Notes: generated from the letters alone by a model not told the origin. Counted from the stretch's first letter, positions 12,349 through 21,225 are shown. The stretch is DNA of 44,281 nt from Chloroflexota bacterium (GCA_009840355.1 VXNZ01000004.1:1-44281); one strand, 5' to 3'. Numbers and translations: made by a program.

Positions 12349-12397
12349 AATCCTCGAAATTTACGGCTACTACACTATTAGCTCGACAACTTCTAGG

Positions 12398-12427
12398 ATT
12401 ATAAAGACACGAAATTGAGAATTTCAA
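12398..12427 (-). promoter_or_regulatory. Promoter for the Ig-repeat lipoprotein
   Basis: On the minus strand, TTGAAA (12427-12422), an 18-bp spacer and a perfect TATAAT (12403-12398) lie about 50 nt before the TTG start at 12348. Confidence 0.55.
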
Positions 12428-12483
12428 GGAAGTAAATTGACGGTTCGCAGCCGCAAGGGGCGAATTTTGCGCAAGTGCCAGCG

Positions 12484-13610
12484 CTATACTCTCGCTTCGT
12501 CAATGAATTCGCACAATGAATCGCCAAATTCACGGCGCTGCCAGTTGCGGACTGGTTCGCTATGCATTTCATACTCGCACGCAGCCTCGTTGGCTGCGAT
12601 CCGTTCAAGGCTTGCGGCGGGCCAGACTAGTGCTGGATCGATTTCTAAATCCTGTCCAACTTCGAGCCGCCACTGCTTTAGGCGGCGAAGCATCTTGCGA
12701 GCTGCCTCGCGATGCCTGAATGACCTGGCGGGCGGCCACGCTTCGCCGGTATGCGTGGACGCTCGACTGGGTCGTCTTCCAGGCCAATCGCAATCGCGCT
12801 TCGCAAGGATGACCGACGTCTGCCATAGGCGTAACTGCCGATTCCCTTGATTTCGGATATGTCGCACTCCGGGTCTTCGGCTATTGCCACCATCGCGGCA
12901 TCCGAGAACACCTTGAATGGTGGACGGTCACGCATTATCGCCTCGTCTTCTCGGAAATCGTGCAGCGCGCGCAGGATTGCCAGCTCCCGTCCATTCAGCG
13001 CCTTGCTGCCCTTAACCAACAGGAAGGCGTGTTCGGCATCGACGTGCGTAAAGCGCACATTGGCAAGGCGCTCGCATTCCTCGCGCACCCAATCGACCCT
13101 TCCCAGTTCGTCGAGGCGATCGTGAAGAAAGTACGCGAGGCGTTCGAGATGCCTCACATCCTCTGCCGCGTACTCTCGCAGCTCACCTGTTATCGGGCGC
13201 ACCGTCCAGTCCGCCCTTTGCAGCTTCTTTTCTTTAGGAATGTCAACATCGAGGCAATCCTTGAGCAGCGCGCCAAGACCAAGTCGTGTGTGTCCGCAGA
13301 ATGCCGCAGCGATGCTGGTATCGAAGAGCGGATCGATATGAAACGACCAATCCCTATCCAGACTTCGTACATCGTAGTCGGCGGAGTGGAAAATCTTCAC
13401 CACATCCGGCGAAGCAAGCAGTACACCAAGCGGCGACATGTCGTCTATGGCGATGGGATCGATGAGAAATACCCGGTCAGCAAATCCGAGCTGAACGAGA
13501 CAGACATGCTCCGGATAACGGTGAAAGCCATTCGCCTCAAGGTCAACTGCCACGCGGGGTTGTGTCAGCGCAATATCGACAAGCGCCGCCAATTGCGAGT
13601 CGCTTGCAAT
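12484..13610 (-). pseudogene. rnd: Ribonuclease D with HRDC domains, frameshifted
   Basis: 3'-5' exoribonuclease of the DEDD family that trims tRNA precursors. The exonuclease domain is complete: AVDLEANGFHRY (DxE), HSADYDVRSL and YAAEDVRHL (second Asp plus Tyr/Asp). It is followed by an HRDC-type region (ALNGRELAILRALHDFREDEA). This frame stops at 12678. A second frame, ending at 12484, then continues the family with REAARKMLRRLKQWR and VRNWQRREFGDSL, which looks like the second HRDC domain. The frames join near 12715-12740, consistent with one missing base. I see no slippery heptamer, so this is a mutation or assembly error rather than programmed shifting. The start is unresolved. The open frame runs back through the tRNA gene, so the true start lies between about 13590 and 13680; ATT 13610 or TTG 13592 are candidates. 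Placement just behind tRNA-Asn suggests co-transcription. Confidence 0.75.
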
Positions 13611-13681
13611 CGACTGCGGGACAGACTCTGGCGTGCGTGCACTTATCGTAGGTGCCTTCCGCTTGGTGGGGATGGGATATC

Positions 13682-13756
13682 TGGCTCCGCAGGTAGGATT
13701 CGAACCTACGACCGATCGGTTAACAGCCGATTGCTCTACCACTGAGCTACTGCGGA
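13682..13756 (-). tRNA. tRNA-Asn (anticodon GTT), CCA encoded
   Basis: All cloverleaf parts pair on the minus strand. The acceptor stem is TCCGCAG with CTGCGGA, the D-arm GCTC/GAGC, and the anticodon stem ATCGG/CCGAT around loop CTGTTAA (anticodon GTT). The T-arm is GTAGG/CCTAC around TTCGAAT. The discriminator is G at 13685, followed by an encoded CCA at 13684-13682. Confidence 0.96.
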
Positions 13757-14058
13757 GCGCTTGCCAAACCGCCGCTGGTAAGCGATGGTTACAGCCCGAC
13801 TCATGATAACACTTGCCCAATCGTGCGGACAAGGTATTGAGCGATTTTGTCATCGGTCTCAATGACGGCGATTAGCAGCGTGTCAATTTGAACTGTGTAA
13901 TTCGAGCTAAGGCTGCTCAAGTTCGTGAACGGTTAGGCGCGACGATTCTGGATTCCTCGCTTTGCTCGGAACGACAAGAGCGAGAAAATCAAGTATGCAA
14001 ATAATCGGCGGCTGGTCGGCTGATGACAGTGCACAGGGCAGGAAAATCGCCACCGGCG
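13757..14058. other. Intergenic region between tRNA-Asn and the DUF4340 gene
   Basis: About 300 nt without a convincing gene. It contains one half-element of a dispersed palindromic repeat at 13948-13978 (see the repeat entry). No clear promoter or RNA was recognised; short open frames here lack family features. Confidence 0.5.
13948..13978. repeat. Dispersed palindromic repeat, half-element copy 1
   Basis: The core GATTCCTCGCTTTGCTCGGA followed by ACGACA matches, with a few changes, the segments at 22539-22568 and 29550-29577. Internal pairing around CGCTTTGCTCG forms a small hairpin. Such sequences are typical of intergenic REP-like elements. Confidence 0.55.
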
Positions 14059-15000
14059 CTACTGGCCCGGCGCGGCGATAAAGTCGTCGAGCGTCAGTAG
14101 AAGGCCGGAAGCGGCACGAGCGCCCATCAGGAACACGTTTGGTCTTCGCGGTGTGGTGGCGTAGAGTGATAGATCGTCTCGCGGCAGCAGGCGGACGCGC
14201 GTGGTCGGGTAGCCTGAATCTTCGTTGGTGATGATGCGCACCGATATGCCCTGCGGTCCCGTGAAGTTCAGGTTTTCTGTTTCCTGCTCCGGCGCGAATC
14301 CGCTGGCGATGAACCCTTCGAGCGTGCCAAGCACGGCGTTGACAGCGAACACATTCGCCGGTTCTAGGATGTCCGCGCTCTCTGCTATCCAGCCGCGTTC
14401 AACTCGGCGCAGTACGAAACTGCCGTCGGGGTACTCATACTCGATTGCTTCGATAGCGTCACGGGGGATGCTCGTCACAACGGGGTCGCGCCAGCCGTCT
14501 GCGCTGGAATCGAAGATGTTCCCGAATGGGCAGGGAATGGCATACACTTCGTTGCGCGCGGGCTTGCGCAGGTAGCACAGCCGCACTTCCTGCGACCAAT
14601 TGCCGACGATGAACTCTTCCTGCTTGAATTCGCCCAGCCAGAACGCCACATTGACGCCCTGCCCTTCCAGCACGCCCATTCGCTCGTGGCTCGCGGGATT
14701 GCGGGCGACCAACTGCGCGCCGTCTATGTCGGCAGCCGCAGTCCAAAGCTGGTTAAGTTTCGGCACGAACGCGTTCTCGCGCTCGACCTGCCAGACATCG
14801 TTAATCTTGTCCAATCTGGCTTCACTGCCAACAGGTGCGGGCGCGGTTATGGTAACGCGGTCGATGACGTCCGGCGATACGGGCAGTATGCCCTCGAGCG
14901 TAAGTTCGCTCGAGCCGGCGGCAATCAGCCGTATCACCAGCCCGACGACGCCAATCGCGATCAAGGCTATGAGGACATAGCCTACCTGTTTACTCCCCAC
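14059..15000 (-). CDS. DUF4340 membrane-anchored protein of the Gld-type exporter
   Basis: A 313-residue protein with one N-terminal membrane anchor (about 6-28, VGYVLIALIAIGVVGLVIRL) and a mostly beta extracytoplasmic body. The layout and repeated short phrases of the type W-x-V/I-x-R/E and L-x-R-V-E-R-G-W match DUF4340 proteins. These commonly follow GldG-like genes in ABC-2 operons. Its start overlaps the end of the GldF/GldG fusion gene by 11 nt (14990-15000), so translation is probably coupled. DUF4340 has no settled biochemical role; a periplasmic or wall-side accessory subunit of the transporter is the usual inference. Two cysteines (LCYL and IPCPFG) could pair. Confidence 0.8.
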   Translation of the reverse strand: MGSKQVGYVLIALIAIGVVGLVIRLIAAGSSELTLEGILPVSPDVIDRVTITAPAPVGSEARLDKINDVWQVERENAFVPKLNQLWTAAADIDGAQLVARNPASHERMGVLEGQGVNVAFWLGEFKQEEFIVGNWSQEVRLCYLRKPARNEVYAIPCPFGNIFDSSADGWRDPVVTSIPRDAIEAIEYEYPDGSFVLRRVERGWIAESADILEPANVFAVNAVLGTLEGFIASGFAPEQETENLNFTGPQGISVRIITNEDSGYPTTRVRLLPRDDLSLYATTPRRPNVFLMGARAASGLLLTLDDFIAAPGQ

Positions 15001-17365
15001 GAATGTACGTCCTTAACCCTTTTCTACGCCGTGTAACGTAGCGGATAATGCCTAGCGCGATGAACACAATCGGAATGCCCGCGACATTCGCCAACTGCAC
15101 AACGCTGCGGTGCGTCGGCGAGCTGAATGTCAGGTTGCGCGTCGTAATGACCTTGGAGCGAATCTCCGCCAAGTTCTCTTCCTGCGCGAGCCAGTCGATT
15201 AGGTTCAGACCGAGTGCGAGATTTTCCTGCGCCTGATTGACGAACGGGTCGGTGAGCCAGTCCGAGTCGCCGACGACCACCAGCCTGAACGCGCTTGCGC
15301 CGTTCTGCCGCGCTTCAAGCGATTCAATTGCCACACCCATGTCGCTCTCGAAAAGCTGACGGTCGGTTACATCCAGCTGCTCGGATTCAGGTGATACATC
15401 GCCATACGCATAGTCAACCGAGGCGAACGGGGATGTGCGCATTAGTGGGATCACTTCGACATTGCCGACCTGCGAGTCGGTGATGCCCAGCGAACTCGAC
15501 CACGGCATCAGAACGGATTCGACATCGCCCGCAACTTTGCGGTCAACGGTCGGCACGCGCGGCCAATACGGATACGGCAGCATCACGGTGCCGAGCGTAA
15601 TCGTCTCGTTCGAGCGCAAGTCGAATACGAGATTATCTTCTACCAAAATGCCATACGGTTCCAGGAAGTCGCCGAAGTGGAACTGATTGGGGAATGCCGC
15701 CATCTGCTGCGGCGTTACGAATACGGGATCGACGAGCGCCAGCAATTTGCCGCCGTTCTGCAGGTAGGCGTTTATCGCTTCGTATTCCTGCGCCGACATG
15801 CGCTGCGTCGGGCCGGCGACGACGAGCACATCAACTCCGGTCAAATCCAGCGGCGTCTCGCCGTCGGACGGCAGCTCGGCTAGGTTGTATTGCTGCGAAA
15901 GCAGTCTGCCCAGTTCCCTAAAATTCTCTTCCAGCGGCTTTTCGCCATGCCCTGTCAAGAACGCGATGGTCTTGCGTTCGACATCCTGCTGCAACATATT
16001 GTAGGCGAGCGTGGCAACGCGATACTCGAAGCCGTCAAGCGAGCGAATGAACGGTATGACCTCGCGCCTGTCGGTGTATGTCATCGCCAAGCCTAAGAAG
16101 CCGTTCTTGATTTCCAAGCCGTTTGGAGTCTGCACATTGAACTGCTGCGGCTCGATGCCCGCTAGCTGTGCCTTGCGCGCCGTGTCCTGCGCCTCACGAT
16201 AGGCGTTGTTCGCGGATGTCAGCGCGGTCTGTGCGGCGAGAGCGGTTTCTTCGCTGTCGGCGTTCAGCACGGCGTCTTGCGCGCTCTCCAACGCCCGCTG
16301 CGCCTGTTCTAATTCCTGAAAATCTAGGAAGCGCCGCACCAGCGTTACATCGCCGGAATTGCCCGCAAGGTCTTCGAGAAAGTCGTTGATGTCCCGGGCA
16401 ACTAGGTCAACCTGCACCGGCGGGTCTGCCGATTCGTACAATTCTATGGTCAGCAAGTCGTCCAAGCCGGACAGAATCTGTTCTGTTCCGTCGCTGAGCG
16501 TGTACACCTTGTCGGCGGTCAGGTCTAGGCGCCCCTTCACGGATGCGCCGAACCAGCCGACAAGGATGCTCAATACTATGAGCGCGGCGGTGCCGAGCTG
16601 CAAGTTGCGATACTGTATTGTGCGATGGCTAAGCGTCCGTCCGCGTACGCTCAAGAATGTCGCGCTGAGGAATGTCGATACGATTGCCACGAAATACAGC
16701 ACATCGCGCAGGTCGATTACCCCGCGCGCGATGCTGGAGAAGTGCGTGACCGGGCTGAGCGATTGGAGCAGCGTGGCGAACTGCCCAGGCAGCGTAACGC
16801 CGACCGCGTCCAAACCCAGCAGCATCAGCACGAGTGTTACGAACAGCCCTAAAATGAACGACACAATCTGATTGCGCGTCAGGCTGGATGTGAACAGCCC
16901 GATGGACACCAACGACGCTGCCAAGAATATGCTGCCGATGTACTGCGCGACAATCGCGCCCCAGTCTAGGTTGCCCGCCGTCATCAACGACAGCGGTATG
17001 CCGATGGTGGACAGAACCGCGATAGTGACGAACGCGAGCCCCGCTGTGAATTTGGCGAGAAGTATGACCCATCCTTGAATGGGCTGAGTCAGCAGGATTT
17101 CCAGAGTGCCGTCGCGCTGCTCTTCGGCGAGAAGGCGCATCGTGGCGGCGGGCACAAGCAGTGCGAGCAGCCACGGGATAGACGGACTTTCCACGGCGAA
17201 GTCCACCGTGAACAACGGGCGTAACGACGCCTCAGATGTTACGAATGCGGAGCGAAAGAAAGACCACGAAAGCAGCGCGAGAAATACTACAATGAGAATG
17301 TAGCCCGTGGGCTGGTCAAAGTAGCCTTTCAGGTCCTTTCGGATGAGCGCGCGGAAAGATCGCAT
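14990..17365 (-). CDS. ABC-2 permease fused to a GldG-like extracytoplasmic protein
   Basis: A fusion of 791 residues. Residues about 1-245 form an ABC-2 type permease with six hydrophobic helices. It starts MRSFRALIRKDLKGYFDQPTGY and contains LLAEEQRDGTLEILLTQPI, the phrase typical of GldF/NosY-like permeases. A seventh helix (about 258-277) leads into a GldG-like domain (about 280-755). That domain has DLTADKVYTLSDGTEQIL, FLTGHGEKPL, VDVLVVAGPTQ, GGKLLALVDP and VVVGDSDWLTD. A C-terminal helix (about 760-782) and a basic tail end the protein. In gliding Bacteroidetes gldF and gldG are separate genes; here they are one polypeptide. An Ala-rich coiled stretch (about 350-395) is inserted in the GldG part. 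It sits 3 nt after the ATPase gene and overlaps the DUF4340 gene. The substrate is unknown. Confidence 0.88.
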   Translation of the reverse strand: MRSFRALIRKDLKGYFDQPTGYILIVVFLALLSWSFFRSAFVTSEASLRPLFTVDFAVESPSIPWLLALLVPAATMRLLAEEQRDGTLEILLTQPIQGWVILLAKFTAGLAFVTIAVLSTIGIPLSLMTAGNLDWGAIVAQYIGSIFLAASLVSIGLFTSSLTRNQIVSFILGLFVTLVLMLLGLDAVGVTLPGQFATLLQSLSPVTHFSSIARGVIDLRDVLYFVAIVSTFLSATFLSVRGRTLSHRTIQYRNLQLGTAALIVLSILVGWFGASVKGRLDLTADKVYTLSDGTEQILSGLDDLLTIELYESADPPVQVDLVARDINDFLEDLAGNSGDVTLVRRFLDFQELEQAQRALESAQDAVLNADSEETALAAQTALTSANNAYREAQDTARKAQLAGIEPQQFNVQTPNGLEIKNGFLGLAMTYTDRREVIPFIRSLDGFEYRVATLAYNMLQQDVERKTIAFLTGHGEKPLEENFRELGRLLSQQYNLAELPSDGETPLDLTGVDVLVVAGPTQRMSAQEYEAINAYLQNGGKLLALVDPVFVTPQQMAAFPNQFHFGDFLEPYGILVEDNLVFDLRSNETITLGTVMLPYPYWPRVPTVDRKVAGDVESVLMPWSSSLGITDSQVGNVEVIPLMRTSPFASVDYAYGDVSPESEQLDVTDRQLFESDMGVAIESLEARQNGASAFRLVVVGDSDWLTDPFVNQAQENLALGLNLIDWLAQEENLAEIRSKVITTRNLTFSSPTHRSVVQLANVAGIPIVFIALGIIRYVTRRRKGLRTYIRGE

Positions 17366-17368
17366 CGG

Positions 17369-18382
17369 TTATTCGTTGTCCTCCGAGCTTTGCGCCTGCT
17401 GCCCGGCGGCAGTCAGCGACACAAACACATCCTCCATCCGCGCGCGGTCTTCACGCAGTTCCCACAGCACCCAGTCGCGCTGTTTGGCGAGGCGGAATAT
17501 GTCCGGACGCAGATCGGTCGAGTTGCCGTCCGCCGTAATCGTGTAGCGCTTTCTGCCGTCCACCGATTCGTGGCGCTCGATATCAGCCACTCCGTCTAGC
17601 GCGGTTAGCGGTCGTTCCACATCGTTGCCCTCAACTTCGATGTGCACCGTGCGGATGCCCTGAGCGCGCTCCAGCAGTTCCTTCACCGTGCTATCGGCGA
17701 CCAGCTTGCCGCGGCTGATGAGCAGGATGCGCTCGCAGGTGTTCTCCACTTCCTGCATCACATGCGTGCTGAGCATCACCGTGCGCTCCTGCCCAAGCGA
17801 TCGGATGAGATCGCGGATGGTCAGGCGCTGGTTCGGGTCAAGCCCTTCCGTCGGCTCGTCAAGAATGAGGATGGACGGGCGATGCACAATCGCCTGCGCC
17901 AAGCCGACGCGCTGCTTGTACCCCTTGGAGAGCTGGCCGATTGGACGCATATAGACATCCTGCAAGCCTGTCTCTTCAACCGTCTGCGCGATGTTCTCGC
18001 GCCTGCCCTGCTTGGTCAGTCCGCGCAGGTCGGCGACGAAATCGAGGTACTCGCTTACCAGCAGATCGGCGTAAACGGGGTTGTTTTCGGGCAGATAGCC
18101 AATTCGTTCGCGCGTGGCGATGTCGTGGTCTTTCGTGTCAAGACCGTCGATGTTAATGCCGCCGACATCGGGCGTGTAAAACGAAGTGAGCATACGCATC
18201 GTGGTCGTTTTACCGGAGCCATTCGGCCCCAGAAAACCCACGACTTCGCCCTTCCTGACGCTGAAAGTTAGGTCGTTCACCGCCGCAAGTTCGCCGAAGA
18301 ACTTAGACACGCCGCTGACTTCGATGCTCACATCGGCACCGTTACTCGCGCTAGTTTTAGTATTCTGCTCGGCAGTCGTCAT
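17369..18382 (-). CDS. ABC transporter ATP-binding protein, GldA-like
   Basis: ATPase subunit of the ABC-2 exporter encoded by the next two genes. The 337 residues contain Walker A GPNGSGKTT (52-60), the Q-loop region around LPENNPVY (where Gln is replaced by Glu-Asn, as is common in this branch), the signature LSKGYKQRVGLAQA (151-164), Walker B ILILDEPTEGLDP (171-183) and the switch His in STHVMQEVE. The C-terminal 90 residues form the extra domain found in GldA/CcmA-like ATPases. ATG 18382 begins the operon ATPase - permease/GldG - DUF4340, with very tight spacing throughout. Family membership is secure; the exported substrate is not known, and gliding motility should not be assumed. Confidence 0.93.
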   Translation of the reverse strand: MTTAEQNTKTSASNGADVSIEVSGVSKFFGELAAVNDLTFSVRKGEVVGFLGPNGSGKTTTMRMLTSFYTPDVGGINIDGLDTKDHDIATRERIGYLPENNPVYADLLVSEYLDFVADLRGLTKQGRRENIAQTVEETGLQDVYMRPIGQLSKGYKQRVGLAQAIVHRPSILILDEPTEGLDPNQRLTIRDLIRSLGQERTVMLSTHVMQEVENTCERILLISRGKLVADSTVKELLERAQGIRTVHIEVEGNDVERPLTALDGVADIERHESVDGRKRYTITADGNSTDLRPDIFRLAKQRDWVLWELREDRARMEDVFVSLTAAGQQAQSSEDNE

Positions 18383-18492
18383 AACCTAGTGCCTCCACAG
18401 AGTTGAACGCCAATATCCCGGAACGGTTAGCAGTCAAACACCACTCTGAACAATTCAGGCGGGCACACCCTTCTCTCGCGTCCCTGCGAAGA

Positions 18493-18521
18493 ATTATATC
18501 AAATGTAATTCGCGCGAACAA
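18493..18521 (-). promoter_or_regulatory. Promoter for the GldA-like operon
   Basis: On the minus strand, TTGTTC (18521-18516), a 17-bp spacer and perfect TATAAT (18498-18493) lie about 110 nt before ATG 18382. The -35 overlaps the T-tract of the groEL terminator immediately upstream. Confidence 0.45.
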
Positions 18522-18547
18522 AAAGGGGCAGGCACAACACCTGCCCC
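18519..18547 (-). terminator. Intrinsic terminator of groEL
   Basis: On the minus strand, GGGGCAGG (18547-18540) pairs perfectly with CCTGCCCC (18532-18525) across a 7-nt loop and is followed by TTTTTGT. It lies about 25 nt after the groEL stop at 18573. Confidence 0.88.
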
Positions 18548-18572
18548 GGTTTCCGCGATACCGCCGTTAAGC

Positions 18573-20174
18573 CTAGTCGTCGTAGGGCGCAGGCAGCTTC
18601 GGCGGGTTCAGCTCGGTGATGAGCGATTCGGTGGTGAGAATCATGCCCGCAACGCTCGCCGCGTTCTCTAGCGCCGACCTGACGACCTTCGTCGGGTCAA
18701 CGATACCCAGTTCGAACATGCTGCCGAACACACCATCCTCCGCATCGAAGCCGTAGTCGCCCTCGCCTCTGCGTACATCGTCCAGCACGACCACGCCGCT
18801 GTAGCCGGCGTTGTCCGAAATCAGCGTGAGCGGAGCTTCGGTGGCGGCGAATGTGATGTCCGCGCCGGTTCGCACATCGCCCTCCGCGTCTATCTCGCCA
18901 CGTCCTGCTTGCGATGCGCGGAGCAATGTAGTACCGCCGCCGGGCACAATGCCTTCTTCCATAGCCGCGCGCGTTGCCGATAGTGCGTCTTGCAAGCGGT
19001 CGCGCTTCTCGCGCAACTCGATCTCCGTCGCCGCGCCAACCTTCAGGATGGCGACACCGCCCGAGAGTTTGGCTGCTCGCTCTTCAAGCTTTTCGCGGTC
19101 GTAGTCGGATGTGGTTTCCAACGCCTGCTGTCGAATCTGGTGGATACGCGCCTCGATGTCCTGCGGATTCCCCGTGCCTTCGACGAATGTCGTGTCGTCC
19201 TTGGTGGCGATTACCTTGCGGCAGCGTCCGAGGTCTTCAATCGTGGCGGAGTCCAGGCTGCGGCCGATTTCGGCGCTGATAACATTCGCGCCGAACAAGA
19301 TCGCCATGTCGTCGAGGATCGCCTTGCGCCGCTCGCCGAAACCGGGCGCCTTCACAGCGAGCGCGTTAAGGTTGCCGCGCAGCTTGTTGACGACCAGCGT
19401 CGCGAGCGCCTCGCCATCGACATCCTCAGCGATGATGACGATGTTTCGGCTGACCGCGCTCATCTGTTCAAGAAGCGGAAGGATGTCGGAAATCGAAGAA
19501 ATCTTCTCGGATGTAAGCAGGATGTACGGCTCGTCAATTTCAGTCGCCAATTTGTCCTGGTCGGTTACGAAGTACGGCGAGAGATAGCCGCGGTCAATGT
19601 CCATACCTTCGACATACTCGGTCTCGTAGCCCATCGTCCGTGACTCTTCGACAGTGATGGTGCCCTGCGCGCCGACCTTGTTCAGCACATCGGCGATGAG
19701 TGTCCCCATCTCGTCTTCGTGCGCCGCAAGCACCGCAATTTGCCGTATCTGCTCGTAGCCGGACACAGGCACGGACATATTCGCTATCTCAGATTTCATC
19801 AGATCGACCGCGAGGTCGATGCCTGTCTTGAGCGCCATCGGGTTCGCGCCGGCTGCCATATTCTTGAAGCCCTGCTGAATGATGCTCTGCGCGAGAATGG
19901 TCGAAGTCGTAGTGCCGTCGCCTACCACGTCGTTTGTCTGGCTGGCGGCAACCTTGACTAGCTGCGCGCCCATATTCTCGAACGGCTCTTCAAGCTCGAT
20001 TTCCTTGGCGATGGTAACGCCGTCGCTGCAAATCTGCGGCGGACCAAACTCTTGGTCAAGCACCACGTTGCGCCCGCTCGGTCCCAGTGTGGACCCTACC
20101 GCTCTCGCCAGCGTTCCTATTCCATCGAGTAGCTGCCGCCATGCTTCTTCTCGGTCTCGAAACTGCTTCGCCAT
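18573..20174 (-). CDS. groEL: GroEL-type chaperonin, divergent and solitary
   Basis: 60-kDa chaperonin of 533 residues. The ATP-site motifs are intact: TLGPSGRNVVL (29-39), D51 in SDGVTIAKEIELE, GDGTTTSTILAQ with D86, and the DALSATRAAMEEGIVPGGGTT block. Several features are unusual. The N-terminus reads MAKQFRDREEAWRQLLDGI, the equatorial segment after GGGTTLLRA is shortened, and the C-terminus ends LPAPYDD instead of the Gly-Gly-Met tail. No groES lies on either side, and no CIRCE operator (TTAGCACTC inverted repeat) is visible upstream. It therefore looks like a specialised or additional paralogue rather than the main groESL pair. AGAGGTG sits 5 nt before ATG 20174. It is monocistronic, with its own promoter and terminator. 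Confidence 0.93.
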   Translation of the reverse strand: MAKQFRDREEAWRQLLDGIGTLARAVGSTLGPSGRNVVLDQEFGPPQICSDGVTIAKEIELEEPFENMGAQLVKVAASQTNDVVGDGTTTSTILAQSIIQQGFKNMAAGANPMALKTGIDLAVDLMKSEIANMSVPVSGYEQIRQIAVLAAHEDEMGTLIADVLNKVGAQGTITVEESRTMGYETEYVEGMDIDRGYLSPYFVTDQDKLATEIDEPYILLTSEKISSISDILPLLEQMSAVSRNIVIIAEDVDGEALATLVVNKLRGNLNALAVKAPGFGERRKAILDDMAILFGANVISAEIGRSLDSATIEDLGRCRKVIATKDDTTFVEGTGNPQDIEARIHQIRQQALETTSDYDREKLEERAAKLSGGVAILKVGAATEIELREKRDRLQDALSATRAAMEEGIVPGGGTTLLRASQAGRGEIDAEGDVRTGADITFAATEAPLTLISDNAGYSGVVVLDDVRRGEGDYGFDAEDGVFGSMFELGIVDPTKVVRSALENAASVAGMILTTESLITELNPPKLPAPYDD

Positions 20175-20233
20175 CTATGACACCTCTTCGCTGGATGTGT
20201 TGCAGAACTATGAACTCAATATCATCTATTACA

Positions 20234-20263
20234 ATTATACAAGGCACCGCTATTCGCTGCCAA
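20234..20263 (-). promoter_or_regulatory. Promoter of groEL
   Basis: On the minus strand, TTGGCA (20263-20258), an 18-bp spacer and TATAAT (20239-20234) lie 60 nt upstream of the groEL ATG. It is close to the sigma-70 consensus; no CIRCE or other inverted repeat overlaps it. Confidence 0.6.
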
Positions 20264-20341
20264 CAGAAATCGGAAACGGAGCCGTTGGCGCGCTATCTTG
20301 CTTATCTTGTGTATCGCTTCAGGTTCTTTGATGTAGATTCT

Positions 20342-21208
20342 CTACTGATGCACGGCGTTTCCGGCTCCGCCACCTGCCGCAATCGCCTCACCGGTTATCG
20401 CGCCGGCCTTGGGCGATGCAATGAACGCCGCTACATAGGCTACTTCCGATGCCTCGATGATGCGGCCAACGGCGATGCCGGACGCGACCTGCGCTTCCAC
20501 TTCGGCGCGCGTCGTGCCTTCGCGCTGAGCCTGCGCTTCGTACATCGGGACTGACCGCTCGGTTATCGTCGTGCCGGGATGTATGACATTCACGGTTATG
20601 CCAAACTGACCAAGTTCGGCGGACATTGTCTTCGTCATGTGCACCAGCGACAGGTTGCGCAGACCGCTGTATGTGCCTGCGTTTCGCGCCGCCAAGCCGC
20701 CTATGTTGATGATGCGTCCCCAACCTGTGCGCCGCATGTGCGGAGCAGCCGCCTTCGCGCAGCGCAGGTAGCCGACGACCTTGGTGTCGATGTCGATTAG
20801 CAGGTCGTCGGTATTCGCGTATTCCAAGCCGCCGCCGACCAAGCCGCCGGGCGCCGCCGCATTGTTGATGAGAATATCGATGCCGCCAAGCTCCTCAGCG
20901 GCGATGGCGACCAAATTTCGCACATCCTCATCGCTGGTGGTGTCCGCCTGCATGGTGACGAGCCGTCTGCCTGAATTTGACATTTCGTAGCGTCTGGCGC
21001 TGCGACCGGGTCCGAAAGGTCGTGGAAATGCGGTTGGGCTACCCATGAGCGCCGCAAGCTCGCGTCCCGTCGTATTGAGCGTGTCCTGATTGCGCGCGGC
21101 AATGGCAATGTCAACGCCCTCTTTGGCAAGTTCCACCGCAATCGCCTTGCCTATGCCGCGGCTGCTGCCGGTTATGAGCGCCTTCTTGCCAACGAGTTCC
21201 AAGTCCAT
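20342..21208 (-). CDS. SDR family protein with altered catalytic residues
   Basis: Short-chain dehydrogenase/reductase fold, 288 residues. The dinucleotide loop is TGSSRGIG (13-20) and the NNAA motif is at 115-118. The catalytic set is altered. The motif normally YxxxK reads Y180-SGL-R184, and the Ser expected about 13 residues before Tyr is Gly (NIGGLAARNAGTY). A stretch at about 56-82 (SPTAFPRPFGPGRSARRYEM) is longer than in typical SDRs. The C-terminal part (VIHPGTTITERSVP) is normal. ATG 21208 follows GGAGAG. It is followed by groEL in the same direction, but groEL has its own promoter. It may be a reductase with an Arg substitution, or a non-catalytic member. The substrate is unknown. 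Confidence 0.85.
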   Translation of the reverse strand: MDLELVGKKALITGSSRGIGKAIAVELAKEGVDIAIAARNQDTLNTTGRELAALMGSPTAFPRPFGPGRSARRYEMSNSGRRLVTMQADTTSDEDVRNLVAIAAEELGGIDILINNAAAPGGLVGGGLEYANTDDLLIDIDTKVVGYLRCAKAAAPHMRRTGWGRIINIGGLAARNAGTYSGLRNLSLVHMTKTMSAELGQFGITVNVIHPGTTITERSVPMYEAQAQREGTTRAEVEAQVASGIAVGRIIEASEVAYVAAFIASPKAGAITGEAIAAGGGAGNAVHQ

Positions 21209-21225
21209 AGTTCTCTCCTCTGTCG

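Noticed and set aside
12678-13862. Ribonuclease D starting at 13862 with a long N-terminal extension
   Set aside because: The extension is a translation through the tRNA-Asn gene (13682-13756), so the real start must lie downstream of it.
20175-20341. CIRCE operator upstream of groEL
   Set aside because: No TTAGCACTC-N9-GAGTGCTAA or near match is present.
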